Shown piece by piece: positions 7,246 to 15,584 of a DNA stretch of 64,000 bases. The notes under the pieces are model-generated. The model searched no databases and was not told the origin of the DNA. It saw nothing but the letters and a program-made list of their open reading frames with translations. The stretch is from CAWBRT01 sp963814745 (GTDB taxonomy: Bacteria; Acidobacteriota; Terriglobia; Terriglobales; Acidobacteriaceae): assembly GCA_963814745.1 (NCBI GenBank), contig CAWFEA010000004.1:992001-1056000 (forward strand), read 5' to 3'. Numbering within the stretch: the first letter of the stretch is position 1; each line of letters starts with the position of its first letter. The position numbers and the translations under genes are program-made.

Positions 7246-7512
7246 TCAGTAATTGCAGGGCACGCTCCATGAACAACCCGAAAACGTCGTACTTGCCTTG
7301 AGCTGCATTTCGAAAAGCCTTAACCTTTGAAGACGTACACATATCTCAATAACAAAGAATACGATCCCCGCGACTACCAAGACCGCCAATGTAGAGCAGC
7401 CCGAAAACCACAGCGCTCTACGACGCAGTCGCTGCCGCCGAAACGAAAAGTGCGCTTGATCAACCGCCGGTCCAGCCCCATGAGAGTTCACCTCGCGCAG
7501 AGGACATTTCAC
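7246..7512 (-). CDS. Small single-pass membrane protein, unknown
   Basis: The 88-residue frame has a basic N-terminal half (RRQRLRRRALWF) followed by one hydrophobic segment, roughly residues 38-60 (TLAVLVVAGIVFFVIEICV). This would give an N-in single-span membrane protein. It reads in the same direction as the element genes and is the last plausible gene before the hsdR remnant. No family is recognised. A Cys-containing tail follows the span. It could be spurious, although the charge distribution around the span obeys the positive-inside rule. Confidence 0.4.
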   Translation of the reverse strand: MKCPLREVNSHGAGPAVDQAHFSFRRQRLRRRALWFSGCSTLAVLVVAGIVFFVIEICVRLQRLRLFEMQLKASTTFSGCSWSVPCNY

Positions 7513-7545
7513 CCTTGGTGTTCCCAGATTAATTATCGATCTGCC

Positions 7546-7965
7546 CTACGCCGCCCAATCCTTACACAGCAGCTCAGCCTGCTCTAAAACCGTTTGCGTT
7601 GCCTTTTCTTGTTTGTCGGGCGGGTAGCCGTGCTTTCTGAGTAGACGCCTAACGAGCGTGCGCAGTTTCGCACGTGCGCTTTCCTTAACAGTCCAGTCAG
7701 TCGTTACGTTTCGGCGGACGATCTCAACTAGCTCTAACGCAATCTGGCGCAGTATCTCATCTCCCATGATTGTGACTGCCGCATCGTTCACTTCCAGCAC
7801 ATCGTAGAAGGCCAGTTCCTCTTCGCTCATGTGCAGGTCTTCACCACGCCGCTGGGCTTCACGCATCTGCTTCGCCAGTTCTACCAGCTCGGCAATGACT
7901 TGAGCGGTGTCAATGGAACGGTTTTGGTACAGGCGAATGGTGCGCTCTCGGCTTCCAACCGGTCA
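7546..7965 (-). pseudogene. hsdR: Type I restriction endonuclease subunit, C-terminal remnant
   Basis: Reading leftwards, the frame contains RLYQNRSIDTAQVIAELV, then SEEELAFYDVL, DWTVKESARAKLRTLVRRLL and KYGYPP-like KHGYPPDKQEKA. This is the conserved C-terminal domain (DUF3387-like) of HsdR. Recognisable homology stops near 7965, and no helicase or nuclease motif lies upstream, so only about 140 residues of a roughly 1000-residue protein remain. The ATG at 7866 is internal to the domain. It is convergent with the hsdM/hsdS remnants at the window start, so it could derive from the same ruined system or a second one. Confidence 0.85.
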
Positions 7966-8410
7966 TCGGTTCGATCATGTCACCGGAGCCTCCATGGTGA
8001 CGTAGATCAGAGCTTGTCGTTCGGAATGGCGGCGACCCCGAATGTCGCCCCGCCAGAACTCGAAGATCGAGTCATAACCTGGATCGCCGAAATGTCCGAA
8101 AGCAAGCTTTTTTTTCGTCTCGCACGACTCAACTTTGTAAACAACCCTTATTCCCATTCTGTGCTTAACAATCCAAAATGGGGGCTGGCGGGCAGCGTCG
8201 GCGCGCACGCATCACATCTCCATATAAGGTGAGTAGCCGATGTACCAGGGCAACATCGTGTTTTAATTTGTGTTTGAAAGAGGTGCTCTCGTTTTGCGTT
8301 TGTATTGCGCACGGGGGCTTCGTGGTTGAACAGTTATTTTCAGGCGGAGCCGGCAGTTGCGCCGTCTGGAGTCGAGCAGTGCAGTTTTCATAATTCGGGC
8401 GGGTTTATCA
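7966..8410. other. Intergenic stretch between hsdR remnant and the PBP gene
   Basis: No supportable gene is seen. A leftward frame at 7975-8208 (77 residues) resembles nothing I know and may be decayed accessory DNA. The last 100 bases should hold the promoter of the rightward PBP gene, but no convincing -35/-10 pair stands out. Confidence 0.4.
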
Positions 8411-9652
8411 ATGACTGGGTTTCGCCGTGCTGCAAAAGCCATGGTGGTGTCTCTGTTGGCGCTCGTTTTCTGCGCCGCCTCGTTTGCCGCAACCGTTTCT
8501 TCCCGCAAATATTCACACACGCAAAAGCAGAAGATCGCCGAAAATGCCAGTGCGCAGAGGCGCATCAACCATGCGCGGCATAACCGCAGGGTGGCGCGGA
8601 CCGTGACGGCGCAACGCAGGGCGGCAACGCGCCGCACCATGGCACGTGCTTCTCAGCGGCGCTACGCTGAACGCTTCTACACCAGCTCATTCGCCGCAAA
8701 CCAAGGCCTGAGCGACGTGACCGGTGGAGAAGATCCGGTTGTGCGCGCCGCCGCACTGGATGCCTTGGGGAACATGAACGGCACGGTGGTTGCCATCGAT
8801 CCGGAAAACGGCCGCATCCTGGCGATGGTGAACCAGAGGCTGGCGCTCTCTCAGGGCGCCGAGCCCTGTTCTACCATTAAAGTAGCCGTCGCGTTGGCGG
8901 CCCTGAGTGAGAACGTCGTCACCAAAGACACACTCGTGAAACTCGGTCGCGCCGGGCAGATTGATCTAACTCATGCGCTGGCGCGCTCCAACAATGCCTA
9001 CTTTGAGGCATTGGGCCGCCGTCTAGGGTTTGAGAAGGTTAGCTACTACGCACACCAGTATGGGCTCGGCGAACTCGCGGGCTGGAATATCCCCGGCGAA
9101 CATCTTGGAGTCTTCCCCAGCGAGGAGCTTCCTCAGAAGCTCGGTGGCGTTGGCAAGATGTGCTCGTTCGGCGAGAGCATCTCGATGACCCCGCTTCAGC
9201 TTGGCGCTTTGGTTTCGGCCATCGCCAACGGTGGAACGCTCTACTACTTGCAGCACCCGGCCACACCCGAGGACATTATCAACTTCCAGCCAAGAGAGAA
9301 ACGCTACCTGAACATCGCCTCGCTGATTCCCGACGTAAGCCCCGGGATGGCCAGCGCCGTGCAGTACGGTACCGCCAGGAGAGTGCACGAAAGCTTTACC
9401 GAAGAGCAGATCTTGGGCAAGACCGGGACCTGTTCCGATGATGGCACCCGGTTTGGCTGGTTCGCTTCCTATGCGAATACGCAGTCCGGACGCGTCGTTG
9501 CAGTGTTCTTTCTGGAAGGCGGACGCCCAACCTTTGGCCCCAAGGCCGCCGAGCTGGCCGGCAAGTTCTACCGCAATCTTTACGACCACAACTACTTCGC
9601 TGCCGTCGCGCCGGCGCGCAACACCGGGGACACGGCCGGCCCCATGCGATAG
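8411..9652 (+). CDS. Penicillin-binding protein transpeptidase (single-domain PBP)
   Basis: The ATG at 8411 gives a clean signal peptide (MTGFRRAAKAMVVSLLALVFCAASFA), so it is preferred over the upstream start at 8357. A basic linker rich in Arg (about residues 32-90) precedes a transpeptidase domain. Its active-site motifs are S154-T-I-K157 (SxxK), S193-N-N195 (SxN) and K337-T-G-T (KTG). At 413 residues it lacks the usual dimerisation or glycosyltransferase module. It should act in the periplasm on peptidoglycan stem peptides. A class D beta-lactamase-like role cannot be excluded, but the MTPLQLGALVSAIANGG segment is typical of PBP transpeptidases. Confidence 0.85.
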   Translation: MTGFRRAAKAMVVSLLALVFCAASFAATVSSRKYSHTQKQKIAENASAQRRINHARHNRRVARTVTAQRRAATRRTMARASQRRYAERFYTSSFAANQGLSDVTGGEDPVVRAAALDALGNMNGTVVAIDPENGRILAMVNQRLALSQGAEPCSTIKVAVALAALSENVVTKDTLVKLGRAGQIDLTHALARSNNAYFEALGRRLGFEKVSYYAHQYGLGELAGWNIPGEHLGVFPSEELPQKLGGVGKMCSFGESISMTPLQLGALVSAIANGGTLYYLQHPATPEDIINFQPREKRYLNIASLIPDVSPGMASAVQYGTARRVHESFTEEQILGKTGTCSDDGTRFGWFASYANTQSGRVVAVFFLEGGRPTFGPKAAELAGKFYRNLYDHNYFAAVAPARNTGDTAGPMR

Positions 9653-10801
9653 TGTAACTCGTGGCAGCGTAAAAGGTCCTCCGTGGGAAGGTCTTTTTGT
9701 TTGGGTGCAGAACTGAGTTCAACGGTGCCCCGCATTGATCAGGTTGTGTGTCGGCGACCAAGCAGCTTTCCCCTCACTCTACACTAATCGGGCGCTACGG
9801 CGGTGTCTGACTATTATTGAAGCGAGCGTTTTGATCCTTCCAATAACCTTCCACAAACTGCAGAAGCGCTTCGGGTGTGATTGACCGCCGCTGGATCACG
9901 TGACAAGCTTGACCCAATCCGACAGCAAGGCATGCGGAAGGCTCGACATTACGGATGCGCGTTGGCCCGCTAATTCCGCCGAAAAGTTATTGAATGGTGT
10001 CGAGGTTCCTTTGCGCCGCCTGCTGGTCCGTCTTGCTTATCATGCCGCAACCCGAGGGTAACGCTCAAATCGATGGAAAGCTTGACACCGTTAAAACCGA
10101 GTTTTCCTAGTGGCCTCACAACTTTCCCGAGAGTTCCTCGCCAGCCTTCTCGGCAATACTGCTCCCCATGGTGAGGGCGGTTATCTGGCGGGAGCGACTG
10201 TCCGCTTTTTTGCAACTCCGGACCGGCCTTGTTGCCCGCACTTGCCGATTGGTAAAGACCCTCTCGTCCGGAGGCAATAGGCAAGGCCGTAAAGAAGTGA
10301 ATGTCGGCCCCCGTTTTCTAAGCCAAAGAGGATTTCCAGTGATGAGATCGTACCGGTGCTGGTTGAAGGTACATAGTCTTCGGTGCTAACGATTAAGATA
10401 TTTCCTCATGAGGAATCCGACTGACGTGGTTTCATAATAGATGGAGTTAAGGCATGGAAGGACAAAGATTGCCATTCACGGAGGCGCACTACTACTGTTC
10501 CGGATTCCGCCCGGCTGGCTCGTAGTACCATTCAGGCGGCTTCAACGTTGATAAAGGAGATTCCCTGTTATCAATCAGCTTTGTCCAGTTCTCGTGGAGT
10601 ATACTAATATTCCACCTAAAGGCGTGGTGGCATGCGGTGGCATGCATCACTTGGACCCTTTATTTTCAGAAACTCGCTACCGGCAAGAAGCAACAGGCTA
10701 TCACTTCAAGGCCAAGCTGTTGGATGCAGGAGCCAAGCATGAGTCGCAGCGTCTCCATTTAGAAAGGCAGGGGTAATCAGATCCAGGATCGCTTAACGGC
10801 A
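9653..10801. other. Long non-genic stretch with a palindrome and possible coding relic
   Basis: About 1.15 kb without a clear gene. Leftward from about 9960 to a stop at 9795-9797 a frame gives protein-like sequence (EPSACLAVGLGQACHVI, then EALLQFVEGYWKDQNARF) with no start codon, so it may be the tail of a lost or frameshifted gene. A 14-bp perfect palindrome lies at 10402-10415. The element GGTGGCATGC is repeated in tandem near 10627-10645, shortly before the ClC gene. Confidence 0.4.
10402..10415. promoter_or_regulatory. 14-bp perfect palindrome
   Basis: TTCCTCATGAGGAA is its own reverse complement, in a locally AT-rich stretch about 390 bases upstream of the ClC gene. It has the shape of an operator for a dimeric regulator. 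No regulator gene is adjacent, and no function can be assigned. Confidence 0.3.
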
Positions 10802-12454
10802 ATGTCGCGATCGCTTAACTTCGCCGTTTTATGGGGGCTGTCCATCTTGGTAGGGGTGGTCGCTGGTCTGGGGGCTGTTGCATTCCGCGCACTCATCGGC
10901 TTTTTTCACAATCTACTATTTCTCGGGAAGCTTTCCATAACGTACGACGCAAACACTCATACGCCGCCTTGTCCGTGGGGTGTGTTTGTCATTCTCGTGC
11001 CGGTCGTCGGGGCACTGGGGGTAGTGTTTCTGGTCAAAACCTTTGCCCCGGAAGCAAAGGGGCACGGGGTTCCTGAGGTCATGGATGCGGTCTATCACAG
11101 GAGGGGTATTATTCGCCCGGTGGTATCGATCGTCAAAGCGCTGGCTTCCAGCCTCTCGATCGGCAGTGGAGGGGCGGTCGGCCGCGAGGGACCCATCATA
11201 CAAATTGGTTCCGCCTTCGGTTCTACCGTCGGCCAGTTGCTGAACTTACCCGTCTGGCAGCGGATTACCCTTATCGCCGCTGGGGCTGGCGGCGGAATCG
11301 GCGCAACGTTTAATACGCCAATAGGCGGCGTGCTGTTTGCAAGCGAGATCGTCCTACACGAAGTCAGCGTGAAAACTCTGGTACCGGTGATGACCGCGAC
11401 GGCAACGGCCACCTACATTGGAGAGATCTTCTTCGGGTCTCACCCAGCATTCTTTATCCCTGCATTTGAGAAACCCTTCTTTAATGTGGCTAATCCAGTC
11501 CTGCTTCTGGCATACGCCGGCCTGGGCGCAATCGCCGGCCTGGTTTCGGCATTGTTCATCTGGTCTCTCTACCGATGCGAGCACGTTTTCGAAAAGCACA
11601 TCAAGGGCGGATATTACGTGCAGCACGTGGCGGGTATGCTGGTAGTCGGGTCACTGATATACCTATTGATGTACCGCTTCGGCCACTATTACGTGGAAGG
11701 AGTTGGATACGCCACTATCCAGGACGTGCTCGGCGGCGTTCCCCACCCGCTGTACTTACTCCTTCTGCTGTTTGCCGCCAAACTGCTTGCGACCTCACTC
11801 ACACTGGGTTCGGGAGCCTCAGGTGGCATCTTTTCCCCTGCGCTGTTCCTAGGGGCAACGTCTGGAGCTGCTTGGGGTGTCGCATTGAACCACTTCATTC
11901 CCGCGCTTCACGTTAGCCCAGCGGCTTTTGCCGTCGTGGGGATGGGAGCTGTTGTGGGCAGTTCCACTGCTGCGGCGATGGCTGCAACGGTCATGATCTT
12001 CGAGATGACTCTCGACTACACGGTAATCATTCCGATGACATTGACTGTCGCCATCAGCTATGCGGTGCGTAGACGCCTGGTTAAAGACAGCATTTATACA
12101 CGCAAGCTCACCCTGCGTGGCGACTCCGTACCCGAAACGATGCGCGCCGACGTCCCGTTCTCCCGGTGTGCGGCCGATATCATGCATCCCTGGAGTCTAG
12201 GAGTTCCTGCTGCTTGGGAGAACGCCCAGGGCGACGATGCGCCCGAAAGCTACATCACCGTGCCGGGAGACGCTACCTTGTTGGACGTCATAGCCAAGAT
12301 GCGTGCCAATGAGGCTTCGGTTGCGCTGGTCATGCCGGCTGCGTTGGTTGGACCGGAGGAAGGCCAATTCAATGTGGCCCAAGTAGAGGGGATGATTACT
12401 TTCAAGGAAATCCTAGAGAGGCTGGCCGGCGACATGGAATTGTTCAGCGATTAA
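10802..12454 (+). CDS. clcA: ClC-family chloride channel / H+-Cl- antiporter with C-terminal CBS-like region
   Basis: This 550-residue membrane protein carries the ClC selectivity-filter motifs: GSGGAVGREGPIIQ (GxxGREGP), LGSGASGGIFSPALFLGA (GGxFxP) and a following helix-rich core of about ten hydrophobic segments. The C-terminal 120 residues (ADIMHPW..., then YITVPGDATLLDVIAKM and MITFKEIL) resemble a CBS pair in the cytoplasm, which in other ClCs senses nucleotides. It should exchange chloride for protons across the inner membrane. No operon partner is visible. Confidence 0.9.
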   Translation: MSRSLNFAVLWGLSILVGVVAGLGAVAFRALIGFFHNLLFLGKLSITYDANTHTPPCPWGVFVILVPVVGALGVVFLVKTFAPEAKGHGVPEVMDAVYHRRGIIRPVVSIVKALASSLSIGSGGAVGREGPIIQIGSAFGSTVGQLLNLPVWQRITLIAAGAGGGIGATFNTPIGGVLFASEIVLHEVSVKTLVPVMTATATATYIGEIFFGSHPAFFIPAFEKPFFNVANPVLLLAYAGLGAIAGLVSALFIWSLYRCEHVFEKHIKGGYYVQHVAGMLVVGSLIYLLMYRFGHYYVEGVGYATIQDVLGGVPHPLYLLLLLFAAKLLATSLTLGSGASGGIFSPALFLGATSGAAWGVALNHFIPALHVSPAAFAVVGMGAVVGSSTAAAMAATVMIFEMTLDYTVIIPMTLTVAISYAVRRRLVKDSIYTRKLTLRGDSVPETMRADVPFSRCAADIMHPWSLGVPAAWENAQGDDAPESYITVPGDATLLDVIAKMRANEASVALVMPAALVGPEEGQFNVAQVEGMITFKEILERLAGDMELFSD

Positions 12455-12658
12455 GTGGTCGGATGGCTCCTTTCGGTGCTGGTTTTGGTTTTTGCAACCG
12501 CAAATAAAGCGCCGAAATGGCATTCAAGGCAGGCGAAGATATTCCAAAAAACGACACCCTGCGGCAATAAAAAACGCAACAGAAACTTGATGGCGACTCT
12601 CATCTTTCTTGTTGCTCCTCTATTCTGAAAACGGGTTTTCTCAGTTTCTTGCCGGAGC

Positions 12659-13143
12659 CTACTGTCGTTCCCTCCACAAATCTGCAATCACCGGCATCAC
12701 CAGCTTGACCCAGTCCTCCGGGCGCATGCGTATGCTGTGATAATGCGACCCGGCACTGAAGAAGATGTATTCCCTTGTGAGCACTTCCTGATCCACATAC
12801 ATCAGAAGCGGCGGCGAAAACAAATTGCCGAAAGGCGGCACGCTGCCAACGGTACAACCCGTAACGCGAAGGACGCGCTCCGGACTGGCGAGAGCGATAT
12901 CCTTTTCGCCGAGGAGAGTCTTTAACTTCTTCAAATCGACCCTGCGGTGACCCGAGACAACGCACTCGAAAAGCTCTCCCGACCCGGTCTCGAATACCAA
13001 CGCCTTCGCCGCATCCTCGATGTTGGTACCCCGAGCGCGGGCGGCTTCATGGCTGGTATGGACGTGCTCGTGCTCAAGGTGGTCAAACGGAATGCCGGAG
13101 TCCCCCAAAAGTTCGGGATGCGGGTGTGCAGGTCAGTGGTCAT
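12659..13143 (-). CDS. YbaK/EbsC-type aminoacyl-tRNA editing protein (frameshifted at the 5' end)
   Basis: The protein matches the YbaK/ProX editing fold: HLEHEHVHTSHEAARARG at the start, the conserved KALVFE segment with its lysine, GCTVGSVPPFG, and YVDQEVL. Such proteins hydrolyse mischarged aminoacyl-tRNA (for example Ala- or Cys-tRNAPro). The frame as read begins only with TTG at 13108. Restoring one G near 13119 joins it to an ATG at 13143 and gives MTTDLHTRIPELLGDSGIPFDHL, a normal N-terminus. The annotation assumes that correction. It is followed leftwards by no partner gene. Confidence 0.8.
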
Positions 13144-13253
13144 GCTTGAGAGCGAGTCGATGATGATCTTGACCTGCCCCGCAAAACTCCGTTGGCCTCG
13201 TGAGGCTTCTTTCGTCAACATAAATCAGCAGGAAGTGACGGGCCGGAGAACGC

Positions 13254-13598
13254 TCAAAAACCGTATCTTTCGGGATTGTCAAGTACCGTGTCTGTAATCC
13301 ATTCAGCCTGTTGGGAAGTCAGGCCTTCCCTGAGCAAAATAGAAATCATTCGGTTGCGGTTCCGCGATTTTGCCGCCTTCCCAAACTCTTCCAGCAAGCC
13401 TGCGAAGTCATAGTTGCCTTCGGGAAGGAAGCTCCTATCTTCCGATTGAACCTTTCCTTCGACGTAGCTCTTACCGCTTGCCACTCCAAATCGCGACTGC
13501 ACTATGTTCGGCACGATGTCGAAATAGGATATTAGTGTGAGCGGTTTGGCAAGGCCAAACTGCATCTGCGATCGAAAAGCGGAGTGACGCCGTCCCAT
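13254..13598 (-). CDS. Conserved-looking hypothetical protein
   Basis: A 114-residue leftward frame ends in GKAAKSRNRNRMISILLREGLTSQQAEWITDTVLDNPERYGF, a helical, protein-like pattern that looks like a real C-terminal domain. The first 60 residues are less convincing, so the true start may be downstream. It lies 110 bases upstream of the YbaK-like gene on the same strand. No function is recognised. Confidence 0.5.
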   Translation of the reverse strand: MGRRHSAFRSQMQFGLAKPLTLISYFDIVPNIVQSRFGVASGKSYVEGKVQSEDRSFLPEGNYDFAGLLEEFGKAAKSRNRNRMISILLREGLTSQQAEWITDTVLDNPERYGF

Positions 13599-14399
13599 TT
13601 TGGGCTTTGCTGCTCCTCATCTTTATTCTTGAACACCATTCTTGAACACCGCGATGCCGCCCGATTCAACCGAAGATGCTGGGGGCTGATCGCCCAGGGC
13701 GGCGGGTGCGGCAAGCGCAGGGCGCTAGTGGGTTGCCATAACCGCCCGCAAAGGCGGTATTTGGGGTTGCTGGCCAGTTTGAAAGGTGATGGGCGAGTGG
13801 GGACACCCTGAGGATACCATGGCCTTATTTACATAAAACTTTGCCCCGGTCTTCGGCGTAATCGATACCTGCGGATCTGGGCAGAGAAGTTAATACGAAC
13901 GTGGCAAGCGGAACGGGGTCAGGACAGCACCGCCGCGCTGGTACATAAACTCTCAGAGACCTCCGCACCAGCACGCCGCACCGGAACCATGGAGCGAGGG
14001 TCGCCCCCGCCTGTAATCGGCTCTGGTTTGATGGACGCTTGGTAGTTCTTGTGCGGCGATAACCGCAACAACTCCATGGCAGAATGGCCCCGCTTTTGGG
14101 TGAGAAATGGCAGGGCCCCATCCAGAAAGCCGGGGTCCTTATTGGGTAAGTTGAACCCGATGACAGATGCGGGCCCATATTCTTGAGCGGGTAATTAAAA
14201 CTTCCACCCTGGCAGCGACAGGCTGCCGATTCCACTTGTGTCCGGTGGCGCGCCAGACTAAGCTAACGGCGTTTCCCTGTATTACAGTTTTCGGCCCCGA
14301 TGATGAAGCGGCAACAGCTTGGCATCTCCAATCGCGCCAATTCGCTTGCTTCAACCATTCGAATTATCGAGTTCGCCGGCAAAACGAGGGACCAACACT
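13599..14399. other. 800-bp stretch without a supportable gene
   Basis: Frames on both strands are short and unlike known proteins. A GC hairpin CCGCC-CGCAAA-GGCGG at about 13742-13757 is followed by TATTT, not a proper T run. The right end carries GAGGGA shortly before the dehydratase start at 14400, serving as its ribosome site. Nothing else is recognised. Confidence 0.4.
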
Positions 14400-15524
14400 A
14401 TGAGAATCGCAGAAATCAAGGCTTATCCGGTTTCCTATACGCCTGACAGGGTCTTTGCCAATGCTCTGGACTGGAACAAGAAGAGAGCTGTCACCCTACT
14501 CAAGATCACTACAGACGAAGGTCTGGCGGGATGGGGAGAATGCTACGGGCCGCCAGCGGGGATCGCTCGGATCGCCGAAACGCACTTCAGGGACAAACTG
14601 GTTGGCTGCGACCCCATGCGGGTCGAATACCATTGGCAGAGCGTTCAGGCAAAGAAGGGAATCCCGGCGGGGGCGGTGGGCGGGATTGATATCGCCTTGT
14701 GGGATCTAAAGGCGAAGGCCCTGGGGGTGCCGCTCTATCAGATCCTGGGCGGCAAGTTTCTCGACGAGTTTGTGCCCTACGCTTCCGGCTTTCCTTTCAA
14801 GGAGGATTGCCCGGACGGCTTCGAGCAACTGGACAAGGACATTGAAAATACGCTGGCCGGCGGCTTCAAAGCGTTAAAAATGAAGATCGGTTTTGGCAAA
14901 GAAAGAGATGTCGCCAGGATCACGCGGGTCAAGAAAGCGGTCGGCGACAACGACGTGGAATTGATGGTCGATGCCAACCAGGGCTATGACCTGATGACCT
15001 GTCTGGAGATGGCGCCCTTCCTGGAAGAGTGCAAGGTGAAGTGGCTGGAGGAGCCGCTGCCCTGGCAAAGTTTCGCCGGTTACAAGGAGCTGAAGTCGAA
15101 GATCAGGATCCCGATTGCCGCCGGGGAGGCCGAGGTCACCATGCAGGGTTACACCGAGGCCATCACGGGAAGAGTGGCGGATGTCATTCAGGCCGACCTG
15201 CCGGCATGCGGAGGCATCACGGCGGCCAAGAGAATCGCGGCACTGGCGTTTGCCTTCCACGTCGACTTCCAGCCGCATGTCTTCGGCACCATCCTGGGCC
15301 TGCCTGCCGCCCTCCATCTGATGGCTGCGCTGCCCAACTACCAGAGTTGGAGCCTGTTCCCCCGGCCGGTGCTGCTGGAGTGGGATATCAATCCGAACAC
15401 GTTGGCGGAGAAGATACTGAAGCAGCCCATCGCGATTTGCGATGGCGTGGTCAAGGTCCCTGAGGGGCCGGGGCTGGGTGTGGAGGTCGACGAGGCGGCC
15501 ATCTCCGAGTTCCTGGCGCGGTAA
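14400..15524 (+). CDS. Enolase-superfamily enzyme, mandelate racemase subgroup (probable acid-sugar or tartrate-type dehydratase)
   Basis: The 374-residue protein has the capping domain (MRIAEIKAYPVSY...) and a TIM barrel with the mandelate racemase catalytic set. KMKIG is the K-x-K base pair, and VDANQG, EEPLPW and AAGEAE supply the three Mg2+ ligands. QPHVFG carries the general-acid/base histidine. The mechanism would abstract the alpha proton of a carboxylate. The substrate cannot be read from sequence, but the next gene, 60 bases on, is a DASS dicarboxylate carrier. A hydroxy-dicarboxylate or sugar acid is therefore the best guess. The ATG at 14400 starts at the conserved N-terminus. Confidence 0.88.
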   Translation: MRIAEIKAYPVSYTPDRVFANALDWNKKRAVTLLKITTDEGLAGWGECYGPPAGIARIAETHFRDKLVGCDPMRVEYHWQSVQAKKGIPAGAVGGIDIALWDLKAKALGVPLYQILGGKFLDEFVPYASGFPFKEDCPDGFEQLDKDIENTLAGGFKALKMKIGFGKERDVARITRVKKAVGDNDVELMVDANQGYDLMTCLEMAPFLEECKVKWLEEPLPWQSFAGYKELKSKIRIPIAAGEAEVTMQGYTEAITGRVADVIQADLPACGGITAAKRIAALAFAFHVDFQPHVFGTILGLPAALHLMAALPNYQSWSLFPRPVLLEWDINPNTLAEKILKQPIAICDGVVKVPEGPGLGVEVDEAAISEFLAR

Positions 15525-15584
15525 TTTCCGGCGTGGCAAGTTCAAACGTAGCTGCTCCTACCCGAAGGAGCGGAAGGGATCGCG

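Noticed and set aside
7975..8208. A 77-codon leftward frame after the hsdR remnant
   Set aside because: It looks partly protein-like but matches no family I know, has no good ribosome site and lies in decayed accessory DNA.
9661..9705. Possible terminator after the PBP gene (AAGGTC ... AAGGTCTTTTT)
   Set aside because: The two halves are direct, not inverted, repeats, so no stable hairpin forms.
10594..10776. A 60-codon rightward frame before the ClC gene
   Set aside because: No homology, no ribosome site, and composition like random frames.
13825..14235. A 136-codon leftward frame upstream of the dehydratase
   Set aside because: Rich in Cys, Arg and Pro in an irregular way, typical of an out-of-frame reading. 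No family resemblance.
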